The translations under genes and the position numbers were made by a program. A DNA stretch of 64,000 nucleotides. Origin: Pegea sp. RAD2-039 (Eukaryota > Chordata > Thaliacea > Salpida > Salpidae). The stretch is taken from assembly GCA_034620365.1 (NCBI GenBank), contig JAQGEQ010000048.1:1302001-1366000 (forward strand). The letters run 5' to 3'. Each line of letters opens with the position of its first letter. Within the stretch, counting starts at the first letter, position 1. Below the pieces are notes generated by a model. That model had not been told where the DNA came from. It was given only the letters and a program-made list of their open reading frames with translations, and did not search any database. Of this stretch, positions 37,093 to 51,029 are shown piece by piece.

Positions 37093-38879
37093 GATGACTA
37101 ATCAAGTATTAATACTAAACATAAATGCTATTAAAATATAAAGATTTTTTAAATACATAACAAAATTTATATACCATTATGCCCAAATACTAATATAAAA
37201 ATATAATGCATAAAAAAGTTGTTAGTATCATATACACGAAAACTGTAAAAAATACATTTAATAACATTATCAGAATGCTGTAAAAAATAATTCATTTAAG
37301 AAATAGCTAAAATATGAACCATAAAAGTACTTAGTTAATAAATATTTTAATTTAGTCTATAAACTTAAGTTTATAATAAAAAAATCAGTTCTAATTTCAA
37401 AGTTATTAGTTATAATGTTATATAGATACAACATACTACTATTTACAAACTATTAGTTATCAATTTTCACAATAAATGTTTATATAAAGCTGAAAAAATT
37501 TTATTAATTGTGTTGCTAATAATATAATTTATTTTAAAAAGTTACATAAATAAGCACTAAGCGATTCTTTCATATAAAGTTGAAAATAGCAGGTTATTCG
37601 AAAACTGATTACACGTATAGTTGCAGCTTTTGGATAAATTAATTACAAAGAATAAATATTATTCTAATAAAATCCCCTTTTGGAAACCTATAGTGGCGTT
37701 AAAAGTAGTTCTGCTCATAGTAAACATGCTTAAATTATTTAAAAATGATTTATTCATTTTATTTATTTATTGATTGATTTGTGAATATATATATAAAGGA
37801 AATGTGAAATTTGATTATTCCAGCTAAAGACTCGATCAGACAGCTTATAATTAAATTTTCAAATTAAACTTCTTGAAGAAAAAGAACCTATTATTAATTA
37901 AATTGTCGTAGCTTTATTGGTGTAATCCGCGTGGTTGTTTTATAGCTAATGGTAATCTCTTTCACCAGCCTCAAGCTATTATCTTTCATTTTTGATTTTC
38001 AGTTCAAATCGCATTCTATAGATTTTTACGGCCAAAAAAAAACAAGCTAAAATATAAAAATTGCTCAATTGTCTAGCACATCTATCTTGTAGATCGTTAT
38101 TAAAAATCCTTAGAAATTGCCTTTTTGTACTACTGTATAGACAAACAAGTAGCTTAACGGTAGTGCGCACTCCTCAAAACAAATCTTTTGTCAAGAATAT
38201 ATAATGTATATATATGCTGAAGAAATACGTAATCAGAGCTGAGCAAGTAAAAAGTTGTAAATCTATTTTAACGGTTTTTTATTGCGGAGCCAAAAATGAT
38301 ACATTCTTCAACTATATTTTTATAGTTTACATTTTGTTTATCATCTTTTTCATGGAAAAAATTGACTAAAAATATAACGTTTTTAGTAGTGTTGATAATT
38401 TCTTAAAAATAATCACTACAAAGTTTGAAGTTAAAACATTTATTCTACATAAAAATACATTTGTTCCGATAAGTATAAAAGCAAACGGAAATAAGCCTTT
38501 TTCACAACAATTTACAGCATATTGGTTCCTAGTAGCCTTTGCAATTTTAGGTCAGCTATGTTTTGGTTATTGTTTTCGTATTTTCAAAATTCTGAAAAAT
38601 AATAAAGTTCATTCAAAAAGTCGTAACTGTAATTACAATTCATTATTTTGACTCGTTTTTTTATTCATTAAAATTAATAAACGAGTAGTAAATTTAAGCT
38701 CATACCCCAAATAAAAATCTGAAAGTACCAAATAAAGGAAATCCTACAAACGATAAATATTGAGCGCCAATGTTTGGAAGTTTCAAAACACCTGAATTGA
38801 TTTTAATAATTTTTATTTTGGTTAAGTTAATTTCTTCTAATTAAACTCAAATATACAACACTTCAGGACATTGATTTCT
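37093..38879. other. Intergenic, no gene seen
   Basis: Spacer between SHPK and the opsin-like gene, both on the minus strand. The open frame at 37979-38170 has no family features. No repeat was identified. Confidence 0.4.
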
Positions 38880-41800
38880 TTATTTTATCTTTAATGATCT
38901 AACATTCTTGCCTGTTAAATTTTGCTGCTTGCAAAGCAAACTTAACTTACATAAAAACTTTTTATAAAAAGCTTTAAAGTCCTTATGACTGGAAACATAT
39001 ACAAATGTTGTTAAAGACGATGAAGCTTTTGCCATGATAGCTGCTACACTTTCTAGCCAACTAGGAGCGTGCTTACAGAAGAAGAAACATTAATTGTTAT
39101 TTGGTTAAAAAAGTACAATGTTAGTTACAGATATAAATATGATGATGCAAAGAAGCTTTCTGATATGTTTTGAATAATGATGATATTGATTCATTATAGT
39201 TTATAAAATATTTTTTGGAAATATGAGTAACTGTTTTATTGTAGTTTTTATATGAAATGCAAAATTTGAATGAAAACTACAATTTATGATCATACGTTAA
39301 CTATAAATATTGATTTGTACAACTAAGATTGATTGTTAAAATGCTCAAATACTAACCATACCGAGAAGTGTGCTGGTTGCTATACATACATAAGGGAACC
39401 ATGAACCCAAAAAGCAGAGTATAGCTTTAGCAGCAGTTTTGGCGAGCTTATATTCACGTATTCGTATCAAAGCCGAGTTTCTTTCAATTTCAGCTAAATT
39501 TCCGTGAAATAACCTACATCTGCTGAGTTTTGTAGCTTGAATGATTCTTATGTAGCAAAACAATATTATTGAAAATGGAACTGTAGTAAAAAAACAAAAT
39601 TTAAACAAACAGATAAATTGAGAATAGAATCTTTAACTGGTATTAAGAAGAAGTAGAAATGATTTTAAAACAAAATTGAAATTCTATGCAAGCTGTTTAA
39701 ATTTTATCCAAAAATTGGAAATATAAAAGATAAGCAGATAAATAACCTAATTAAATTTTAGATTTGTAAAAGCAACCAGTCAACAGACATATAGTAATTG
39801 TGATTTATCATATGTACAAAATATAACTTACTTACAAATCCAGCTACTATCAGCAAAATAACATAAAGTATGTTTTTTATATCTTTACTTTCGTAGTTAT
39901 AAGTACAACTTATTCTTATTCCATTTAAACAAAAATCTCCAAAATTAAAAAAAGGGAGACAGCCTAAAAAAACTCTGTGAACATAAGTTTCAAATGAATA
40001 AAATACATGGTTTTTCAAGAGTACTCACAAAGATTATAGTGCAAAATAAGCCAAAATAAATTATATTATTTTAGATTAAACTTAAGGTACTTGAAACTTA
40101 GATATCAGAAACACTTTTATTAAAAAACATTATTCATTATTATCCAATATTAAAAAGAGTATAGCTTACGCTAAAATCCAGATAGAACTTAACCTGCAAA
40201 ATTGTATCTTTCTACTAATATAAGGAGAAATTAAGTAGCATATTGCATAATATCGCTGTAATGTGATATCACACATGACAAATATCTGTGTGAAGCAGAA
40301 AATTGCGGTCAAAAACGAAGTTAAATCACAATCTGAAAACAATAAGAATTAAAATAAATAACATGATGAAATAAAATTAACAAAAACAAACTTTACATTA
40401 TTATTTTTGTTTTACTAGTTTATATTATTTTTATTTATTTATATATTTCAGATAATGAACGGAGTTTCTACATTTTGCTAAGAATAAAAAAATGACTCAA
40501 AAAGTTGTGAAAGATTAGATTATATTTATAAAGATTCAAATGTTTTAATTTCTTTATTTTAATTGGCAAAATCAAACAATCTTCATATAAAATGTCAACC
40601 TCTTTGAGCTGTTTTGAAAATAAATTTTGAACATTTTACAGATTTACATTGAACTTAATAAGGTGTATGGAAAACTCTTAACAGTTTTATACTTTATATT
40701 TGAAGAAATAAATAAAATTGTTCTATTTGACTATTATTTCACTATTTTCTTAAATAGACAGTTTACAATAGAATTCAGATAATTAATCTAATTAAAAAAA
40801 TCTTATGTATCATTCACCATAGTTGAACAAATATTTGAGAATATTTCAATGAAATACTTGTTATAAAATAATTCAATAAATTCAAAAATGTTGTTTTAGT
40901 AGTTTATAAAAAATATCCTTTTTAATTTTCAATACTTTTTAAATACGCAAATGTTTCTTATATCTACCACAGCTTTAAAGGTTTAGCCTATGATTTTGAA
41001 CAAAATATTTCTAATGAATAAAAAAGCAATAGACTTAAAAAGTTGATTTATAGTAAAAACAAAACAAAGTTTCGATTTTCTATTTTCATTCTACAAAAAA
41101 ATTCTTTTTTTCTCAAAATAAGATTTATCAAATTAATTATGAACGTCTTTTTTAAAGCAATAAATAGTAATATAATTGATAATTAGTAAATATTTACTTT
41201 AATAATAAGAAAAGCTCTACTACTATTTTTTCTAGGTAATTTGAGAATGACATAAAAGGTATTTTTTGTTAACAAAGTTTTATAAATTTATCAGCAGAAG
41301 TAAAACATCAAATTGATAAAATTCATTACATTCATAAAAATTAATAAAAAAAACTTGATTTTCTTAAACTAATTTCCGTAAAAAATAAAATGATTGTTTA
41401 TTTCAAAAAAATATAATGGAATCAACAAGAAAACAAATCTGAACACTTTAAAACCTACAGTTTAATAATATCAGACAGATATGATAAAAACATTTGTTTG
41501 ATTTTAAATAAGTTGAGTAATTTGTGTGAAAACTTTTATTGAGGATTGAGCTGGTTTTTGAACATATCAGAGTAAAATATATTTGTTTATACTTTTAAAA
41601 ACAACATCTGAGTGATAGACTGCAAAGGGTCTGTTTTAAGCTAATTAGGGATTTTAATGAAAAGCTTTTTGAATTTTGTGAACTTCAAGATTTTTGAAAA
41701 ATTGATTATTACTAAATTTCGTGTTTCATCTGCGATTTGATTTTTGACAAAATTAAATGATTTTAGAATCTTCTTGCTTAAAAATTGGCAAAAAGATTAT

Positions 41801-42423
41801 AAAGAAATACTAACTTAGCATTAGTACTAACTAACCTATTTATATATATCACTTCGTTTAATTTTTGATATATAATGACACAGCTTTATACATTGAATAC
41901 ATTTCATATACAAATCAAACTGAAAAATAAACACTGTAAAAACCAAAATAGTAAAAAGTAGTTTTAGATATTTGTGCATAAACTCATTATAATAACTCTA
42001 AATACTTACAATATTGCCCCATTCGCCAGCCTAAATTGAAACAAGCGTCGATAATAAATGGAAAACTAATTGAAACTCCAATATTTGATAATGTTAGCGA
42101 CAACAAATTCAAATTAATAAGTCGCTGCTTTGGGCATTTGAAAACTCTAAAAAATTTTGAAATTTATAAATTATTCATATTTTTTTTAACATCATAAATA
42201 CAAAGCTCATATCATATAAATTTATATATAGCTAAATAAATTTAGAAAATAGAAAGTTTAATATTCAAAAACAGTTTGAAAATTTGTTAAAAAACTTGAC
42301 TCACCTTGTAAATCCAACTAAAGTTACTAAATTTATAATTATACTAAAAATTGATATTATCAAAACAAAACATCCAACAGTATAATACAAACTTTTACTT
42401 GCTAAAAGTTCTTGGGTAGCCAT
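38880..42423 (-). CDS. Divergent opsin (7TM receptor with retinal-site lysine)
   Basis: Six exons: 42423-42305, 42146-42010, 40332-40170, 39974-39832, 39580-39357 and 39071-38880. They total 978 bases, 325 residues, with seven membrane segments. Opsin marks: Asn in TM1 (SIIINLVTL); GWRMGQYYC before TM3; SCTY in extracellular loop 2 (Cys163 pairing with Cys87); FVIPFSIILFCY in TM5; KLAKTAAKAI...SWFPY in TM6; and AAIMAKASS in TM7, with Lys277 at the Schiff-base position, ten residues before the tyrosine of FVY. Helix 8 reads SSHKDFKAFYKK, like the usual opsin HPKFR. Odd: QRY replaces E/DRY, TTFVY replaces NPxxY, the TM2 aspartate is missing, and both counterion sites are neutral (Thr90, Asn157). 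An acceptor TTTTCAG lies five bases before the ATG. It is opsin-like by structure; light sensing is not shown. Confidence 0.85.
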
Positions 42424-45400
42424 TTTTGCTGAAAACCTAAATTAATAGATAGTTTAGATTTAATTTATCGTATAAAAACAAAAAAAAATTTTTATTCACG
42501 AAGACAATTAGGCTTAAAACCCTAAATTTTACAAAATCTGTTTTCATTCAAAGCAAGTCAATCAATTATTAAGTGCTTTAAATCATTACATCAGAGGTTT
42601 TTCAGTAAACCATAAATGCTTTTTAGCTTGTTTTTCATATACAAGAAATGGTTTTTGTAAGGCAGATACTTAAAGTAATAGGGCCCCAGGAGGTATACAT
42701 TTTATAGTTTTTCAAAAAAATTATTTGTTCTAAAAGCAACTGACATTAGATTAACGCTTTATTGCTTTTCAAATTAGGTTAGCTTCAATGTATAATTAAA
42801 TTTTTAACAGAAAAATAAAGAGACGCACTTGTGGTAATCCAGAAGAAGGCTGCAACTAGAATGATTTTATGTATTATTTAAAATTAAGAGTAATTTTTAA
42901 ATGTTACAACTGGTTGTAAGCAATAACACCAAGACAAACAATCACATCCCAATCTCTATGAAAAGACATAATTTATTAGAAAAGTTGTATGTAAGGGAAT
43001 TATTAAAAATATAACAACTTATTTATTTGTCTTGGGTTTCCTATATACATACTGCTTTTGTAGCTATACTTTTTTTTTTAAATTTGTTCTAGAAAAGTCA
43101 ACCACTATAATTTAACTTTTTTATTTTCTTCATGTCTTTGTTTTAATGCATGTTTCTCTAAAACATTAACAATGTCTTTATTTTCTTATAAATAACTAAA
43201 ATTAAGAGAAATATTGAAAACAAATTTGGTTTTGACAGTAAAAAAAAGAATAAAATAGTTTTTTACCTTCAATAATCTCAAATATGCAAATTTATAGCAT
43301 CACCTAAAGCTTAAATTTATTTCTGCCAAATCCATATAAAAAGCTTAATACAGCTTCCAGTAGGCTTGGGCAACATAATATTTATTACTTAAAGTAGTTT
43401 GTCATAACATAACAAAAAAGTACCTTGCTATATTAACTATAAAATGATTTTCTAGCTTCTAGATACATATTTTAGACAAAATTTTTAAGCTATGGTTAAA
43501 AAATTTTTAGAATGTATATAAAACTAAGCGTAAAGTTTTAATACAGAAATCTATTATTCTCACACTCAAAATTACACTAGGCATAAAGTTAAAAGGATTC
43601 TTTCAAAAAATTATCACAGAAATTTGAAATTTTCATCAAAGTTTAACCTTAACTGTTCGGTCTAAGCAAAAATATTCATATTCGAATATTTCCTGACCTA
43701 ATAACGTTGTCAAACATAAAATAAAAATCAAGTTTTACTTTTATAATCATTTTATTATGATGATAAATCAATCTAAAAAATTTTACAATCATAAAATTTG
43801 TTAAATTGTTTCATAAATTTGTAAAATAATTGTAGTTTGTTGTTAAAATGAAGAAAATTGAAAAGAAGAGCTGACAACAAATAAAATCAAAATTAATCAA
43901 TTTATTTAATGGTTGCTGAAAGTTGCTTTTAGATGTAAAATAATATGACAAATACACTGAAGAATATACGTTAACTATACCAATACAAAAATACAATGAT
44001 TATTTAGGAATAGAAAAAGCTGTGCAAGAGATTTGCTATTTCTCGAAAAAATTTGGCAAATTTCTCGAAAGTGTATTTCATATATTACCTTATTTGTTTA
44101 ACGTTAACGTTGCCGGCTTTAAGCTTTCAGATCAAAAACTAATATTTATGCTATTTTCTTTCAAACTAAATAATATTGGATAATCCTCTTATGAGCTGTA
44201 ATGGCTGTTAATTAAAACGAATGATTTATCATCATGTCTACATGACAATGCGTAATGGTGAAAGAAAATAAGTTTAACTATAAAATTAGATTAGTCGACA
44301 AAATTTTGAATTATAAAACCTTATACTTATTCTTAAAGTAAACTGGAACTTTTGCTTTAAAACTCCTTTTTAAGCTTACGTTTACAAAATGTTTCATGAA
44401 ATATTTTGCAATAAAATATAAATAAAAAAAGAGATTTTATTTAAATATCATTAAAAACAAAAGCATAAGCTTTCGTATAAAACTAAAACTATTTGATTCT
44501 GATATATCAAACAGAATTTTTCTCTACTGATATATCATTTTTAAAGTTGTGCGGCCTAAAAACTACAGAAAAAGTCAAAAAATACTTTTCAATTTCTTAA
44601 TTTTAGTTTAAACTATCTTAAGAAGAATAGTTTATTGTATATACTTTATATAAGTAAATTAAACTAAAATGTTTGAAATCATAAATTTACGCAGCATATG
44701 CTAATAAGAATTACAAAATAAAACTTTGTATAAAAATCAATAAAATTAGAGAATATTAGAGAAAATGCTGTTTGAATGAAGCATGAAGAGAAATGTTTCC
44801 AATAGTTAATGCACCAATAAGAAGGTAAAAAATTCATATAAATTTATATCAAAAATCAATACTGTTATGCTTTCAACAGTCCAATCAACTCATGTTTACT
44901 TGTCTTAAAATATTTTATGATCCTCTTCCAAAAATCGAACTATTTGTAAAGAAGTTTTGGTGGCCTAAATTATTAAAATATCATTTCTTATAAGAAATTC
45001 TTTAAAAAATTAGGCTGTTATTTTTAGTTATAAAAGAATTATTAGTTTATTAATTAACTTAGAAAATATAAAATGTTAGTATCAAATTTAAGAAAAAGAA
45101 AGAGTCAACTAGTTCTAAATATTGATTTTTTTTAATCAAATTATACTGATTATTGATTAGGAACTTACTTAATTTTGAAAATTGTAACTCAAATAAGATC
45201 ACTATTAAAATTGTTAAATAATTAAGTGTTTAATGGTAGGTTCTTCTTTCACTTAACAATGTGTAGTCAGAATTTCTTGTTTTGCCTGAAGAAGATATCA
45301 ATATTCCAAATGATTTATGATCTTTTCATTGTAGTCTTTTGAAACCTATGATTGAGGTTGACCAAAAGATATATAACAAAGTTAAGAAACAAATTCTTAA

Positions 45401-47127
45401 GCAAAATTTAAAATGGCAATTCCTATTCTTTAGTAAGTTTTCAAATAAGTTGGTAAAGTTTGAGGCTATATTATTTATAATATATTTTTATCACTTATGT
45501 AAACTTCAGTTTAATTATGTATGAGTAATACAAGACGTAGAGAAGTAAATAATTTTTAAACTGTACATGTAAAAACGTTTTCATACAGCTAAATGTGTTT
45601 ATATCATGTCTAAACAAAAAGTTTTGCGTATCATTAAGAAAAAGCAGTGGAACCCAGCTTAGGGCAAAAAATCTATCCATAAGCCAGCTGGATATAACAT
45701 CTTTAATTATAAAACTCTTCATTCAAGAAAAAACATAAATTCATAAAAATAACATTCTTTGATAATCTATATTGATTTAGTGTTTAAATTATTTACAGCA
45801 AAATTAGACAGTTATCAACATATAATTTTAGGTTTAAGTTAGTTAATCCTTGTAAAAAAAGTTTTTCAACATAGCATTAATAATTCTATAATAAATTTTA
45901 TAATCTAGGGGTTTTCAAAATTTAAGAAGCTTCAGAATCGTATCTTAGTCTCATATGTAGCCTACGGCCGCAGATTTGTACATTAAAATGACATACAAGT
46001 TCAATCTATCTAGTGATAAGCAAAGAAATAACAATAAAAACTTTAATAAGGACCTAAAAGTTCAAGCAAAGTCTGATATCGCAAAATTTGATGATTTTTT
46101 GGTATTAATAATTGAGTTAAAGCAAGACGCAATTTTACATCATGCATTTTCCAAAAGTTGCTTAAGATGTTCGTAAGGTAATCTAATTAGCTGAAAAGAT
46201 GCACCTAAATGTTGAGCCAAATAATTTTTCTTGTAAGTAGTTATTCTTAGATATTAAGATACATGGTTATGTAAACTATAAATGCCAAGCGTCTTTCTTT
46301 CCCCAAACAAATAATTAAATTTCTGAAACAAAATCTTGAAATATTTTAAGAAAATTAGAGCAGTTTCAAGTTCTCGGCAGTGTTTTAGAATCCTAGCTGT
46401 AAATGTTTTCCTATTTTGTTTAATCATTGAGCTATTCAAGAACTTAATTTGTACAACTCTTCTATGAAGACAAAACCAAAATTTGATCTAAAAAAGATAA
46501 ACTTGTTAGAGACAAAACTTGATTCTTGGAGGCTGTAGATGTTTTTCTCATTATTTTGTTTCTATATATTTAGTTTTTGATTTATTTTTCAATTGCTTGA
46601 ATTATATAAGTATCATGAAAACTTATTTAAAATGAAAATTCTGTACTCAAGATGTTTTGAAATATATAGAAAGTGAAATATAATAAACACGTAATTGTTA
46701 GAGAAAATATTTGATTTGTAAGCCCACATAGAATCATTCAATGTAGGGCTATTAAACTTGCTTGTCTATTTCCCGTTCTTTTGTCATAATCATTTTCTCC
46801 ATTATAGTTACGTCACAACAAAGTGGACAGTTTAAAATCTTAGAGTCGAGATACTTTTTCATCAGGCACAGTATATATGTAAGCTTGTAGGTGATAATTA
46901 AAAGGTATGTTAATGTTACATATTTGTTAATTAACGAGGTTATAGTTAAAAGCTTAGACAATATCAATAGATTTATTCTAAAGAATTTCATTTATATTTG
47001 GTGACTACACAATAAGCTAATCAGAAAATTGTTACATCATATCTATGATATATAATACAAGACTCATAAATAGCATTCAGTAACTTTAGTTGATACTGTC
47101 ACATGTAGAAACTCAATTGATTGAAAG
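42424..47127. other. Shared 5' intergenic region of the two receptor genes
   Basis: About 4.7 kb between the divergently transcribed opsin-like gene and the second receptor. I found no exon or known repeat; open frames are short and low in complexity. Any promoters and shared enhancers of the pair should lie here. Confidence 0.4.
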
Positions 47128-50100
47128 ATGGGAAACATACCAACCCACACATTTTGTAGTTATCCTTACTTGTTTTGTTCCAACTCAACTGAAACGCTCT
47201 GCACTTTGAAAAAAATATCTTCGTGTTGTAAGTAAGTAATAAATATAAAAGTATTTTGAAAATCTTTTATGTAATTTGAAAATAATATTGACCACAAAAG
47301 TAATCCATCTCCAATAAGATTAATTAGAATAATTAGAAATAGTTTTATTAATTTTAACAAAAAGTCAATCTTTATTACGTTATATTAGGATTAAGAAATG
47401 TATCACTTGATTAATATGCTAGAATGATTTTACAACACGCACTGCTGTTAACTATTTTTGTAACACAACAGTCAGTATGGAATATGGGTGTATATTGGAG
47501 CTCTTGTAGTAATCAGTTTATTGGTGATATCATTAAATATCTTTGTACTTTTTACAATTATCAAAAACAATGAAAAAAAAACATATCATATTTTCATAAT
47601 GTCAATGGCTATTAATGACTTAATTTACGGTGAGGTATTAATTATTCAGTTTTATTTTTTAATTTATTTAAAAATTAATTACTAAAAAACTTGTTCAGGT
47701 ATGATTTTGCTTGGGGTAAAACTTCCCCGAATAATTTCAACTTTTAGTTTTAATCGTAACGAATTAAATACATATTATAAAGACTCCATTGCCTCAACAT
47801 TTGGAAAAGTATTTTCTTTTATGGTTGGGTTTAATGATGTGTGCAGAGCTTTACACATTTTTAGTTTTTGTTGGCATGAAACAAGAACATTGTTGAATCC
47901 TCAAGAAGATATAAGAATATCTTACAGAAAAATCTTGGAGTTTATAATTTTTATTTGGTTCTTGGCAATTTTTATTGGGCTTTTCCCAGGTGAATATGCT
48001 TTTGACATATAAAGAGATGCATAAAGTAATCAAAAGTTTACAGTTAATATACATTGGTCGTAATTAAAATGTAATACCAAATAAAAATGTTTTACTTGTA
48101 TTAATTAAACAGATAAATTCTCTATGTTAGCATTGAGTTTATTTTTAGAAAAATTTTTAAACTTAAAGAGAAGCAAATCCTTATGTACATTTATTAAATT
48201 AACGGCATGTTTAATAATATAGGTAAAGTTTATGATAAACTACTAATTTCTTAAACTGATATCAATCGCTTGTTTTGGCTGTAAGCTAAGAACGATAAAA
48301 TTAAAACGACTAAAGTCGTGATGATATAGCCTAGTTTTACAGTGAGACTACTGTTTTGACAGTTATGCTAAAGGCTAAATACTCTTCCATCTACCACATT
48401 GGTTTACTTATGTATACTTTCATACCTACTGACCAAAATGATGTCTTCAGTTTTATCAGCGTCAAAGTTTTTTTTATTTTTTCAATGTTATCTACAGTAA
48501 GTTTTTTAACAGTAACAACATCTTTATAATTATCTGGATATTTTTTTATAGAATTTAATTAATGTTTAATATTTTTATTTAAAATGGATTAATAGAATTT
48601 CTCCATTATTAAATCAGTCAAAAATATAAATTGCAATTTTTCAAAAACTTAATCTTTTTTACATTCTTATAAAGCAACTATATACCAATTATTTTAAATA
48701 TCACTTAGAATTATTAATACGCATACAAAAAGTATACTAATTTACCTGTTTTATTTTATTATAAAAACAACTTATCTGAATGTCTTTTATTGAAAGTTTT
48801 GTATAATTATTTGGATGAAACGAAAAACAAGAAATAGATCCAATAACGAAAACTCTGCAAATCTTTGCTCAAACATAACTTTATTTTACTTTTTAACTCA
48901 AGGTTGTATAACATCATTGATCTTTTGTAAGATAAATATTCATTGGAATAAAAGTTTTGTAAATTCATAGAAATTGATAAATTTATGTTCATTTAAGTTT
49001 ATATTTTTGGAGGTTTAAGCAAGTTATCATCATTTATTTTATGATTTTTTAATCTTGATTATCTTTTTAGTGCCATTATCAGGTATGCTGTTTACGAACG
49101 TTTTAACTTGCAAGTATGTCTCATATTATTACTCAGTTGTGTTCTTCATCGAAGCTATGAAAGGGTAAATTACAACTTCCAACGCTTTTAAAAGACTTAA
49201 AGCTATCTTTACCTTTCCTATAGTCCTTATAGTAACTAATTTACAAAATACTAATACAAAATGTTTATTTCCAAATAACTTCAACAAAAAATTGATTAAA
49301 ATAAAATCATTAGATTGTTTTGAATAAAAAGTTTATTAGAATTATCTGATAATACTTATTTTTCAATTTATATTTTTATGTGTAGATTTTCAAATTGTGC
49401 AGTTTATTTTTATGAAGACAATATCTTTAAAACTATTGTTCTTCCCAAGTTTTCCAAGGCTCTTCCAAACATTCGGAAAATTAAATTTAGGAAGCCACAA
49501 ATAAAATGTTGTGGAAAAAACAGCACAAAAAAAATATTAATTAATCTAAAATTCAAGATAAAAAAAGTTAAATTTGCGCAGCCTAAAATCAGTAAAAGTC
49601 AAATTAGAAAGTCAAAAAAAAATGTTTCTGGTGGAAAATCGATTAGAAACAAAATGATACCTGTTAAATCCAATATCAAAAAAAGTTACTCAATTAGAAA
49701 AACTTCTGTGAAAAGTCAAATGTCGGGAAAAATCTCAATGACTAAAAACCAACCATCAAAGAAAAGTCCCATTAAAAGTCAATCAACGCTCAAAAGTAAT
49801 ATCAAAAGTAAACCAACAAATAAAATTTCTCTCAAAGATCAAACATTAAAAGAACCATCAGTTAAAAGTCAACCACCACAAGAAAATCATGTCAAAGTTC
49901 AATCAACAGAAAAAAAAGTCACAGAAAAAAAATCAACATTATCCAATGTTCAAAAGTTTGAAAATATACAACCAAGTAATACACAAAATGAAACTTCAAG
50001 TAAAGTGATAAAAAAAAGTTCAGTTTCAAGAACATCTGTTTCTCGAGAAAGTAAAACTAAAAGACACAGTGTTAAAATGCAATATTCAGAATACTTCAAT

Positions 50101-50902
50101 CCTAAAAACTCTTTTTCCGTTAAATCAATAGATTCAAAAATTAAACCAAAAAATCATAATGCTGAGAAAAATAAGAACAAATGGAAACAATTGAATGTAA
50201 ACAAGCCGCATGGAAAGACCAATATTAGAACAAGTAAAAAATCAAAGCCTGATAGTAGGAAAAGTCAGCAACTAGCTTTTGATACAACAAAAAAACCCAT
50301 AACTTTGCAGCAGGTGAGAAATAAATTATCATTTTAATTTTTTTAATATAGACCAAATATTATTCCTTATTTGATTTCATATTTTGTTCTTATGTTATCT
50401 ACTTCAATTCAAATGATAAAATACACATGATATATTCAAGTTGATAAAAAACCTTTTAGTCCATTACAATACAAATCAAATTTTTCAGCAATTATTATAC
50501 AAATTTGCCAAGATCTTCAAAAATGTTTCGTAAAACACGTATAAATATGATTTAGGTACGCTCAAAATATTCTACTTACTAATTGATTGATGAAATAATA
50601 TCACTATTTTGTACATTGATTATGCTAGGCTAAGCTATTAAACATTCAACTGCTTCATGCAGAAAAAATCTGAATATTTTGGTATTAGTAGTCAGTTTTT
50701 TTAAAAGGATTATAACTTTATAAAAATGTAATATTATCTTAACATTGTTACATTGCTAAATCAGTTTTTTAATACAAAAGTTAATACGTTTACTTGAAAG
50801 ATTTCTCCTAAAAAGATTAAAAGAACTGAAACAAGAAAAAATGCTCTGCTTCAGAAACAACTAAGGACACTGAACTTCCCTACAAAGAGAATGAGCCATT
50901 AA
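47128..50902 (+). CDS. Opsin-like 7TM receptor with long Lys/Ser-rich tail
   Basis: Eight exons: 47128-47231, 47472-47629, 47699-47989, 48363-48496, 48797-48902, 49071-49164, 49386-50313 and 50801-50902. They total 1,917 bases, 638 residues. The short N-terminus has a sequon (NST). TM1 has Asn (VISLNIFVLFTII), TM2 the conserved Asp (MAINDLIYG), TM4 Trp and Pro (FIWFLAIFIGLFP), and TM6 YFLTQVPL, where Gln replaces the toggle Trp. TM7 reads FFIEAMKGFSNCAVYFY: Lys295 stands ten residues before Tyr305, the same spacing as opsin Lys296 to NPxxY Tyr. There is no TM3/loop-2 cysteine pair and no clear DRY. The remaining 300 or so residues are strongly basic, with recurring KSQ-type units (for example VKSQPP). 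It is a class A-like GPCR; assignment to opsins rests on TM7 and the neighbouring gene. Confidence 0.7.
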
Positions 50903-51029
50903 CTTGATTTTATGCGTGTTAAATTGTATTTGTAAAGTCATAGAAATAAATTTTGAAAAACTTTAAAACAAGCTTTTTTAGCTACCAGTTGTTTACTTGT
51001 TGGGTAGAAGGGTCTTGTTAGTTACAGTA

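Noticed and set aside
45339-46439. Several 60-75-codon frames between the two receptors as extra exons.
   Set aside because: None shows a membrane-segment pattern, acceptor/donor pair or reading-frame continuity with either receptor.
49378-50337. The Lys/Ser-rich open frame as a stand-alone basic (histone H1-like) protein starting at ATG 49378.
   Set aside because: That ATG lies inside the intron acceptor (ATGTGTAG). The first codons after the acceptor complete TM7 and helix 8 of the upstream receptor in frame.
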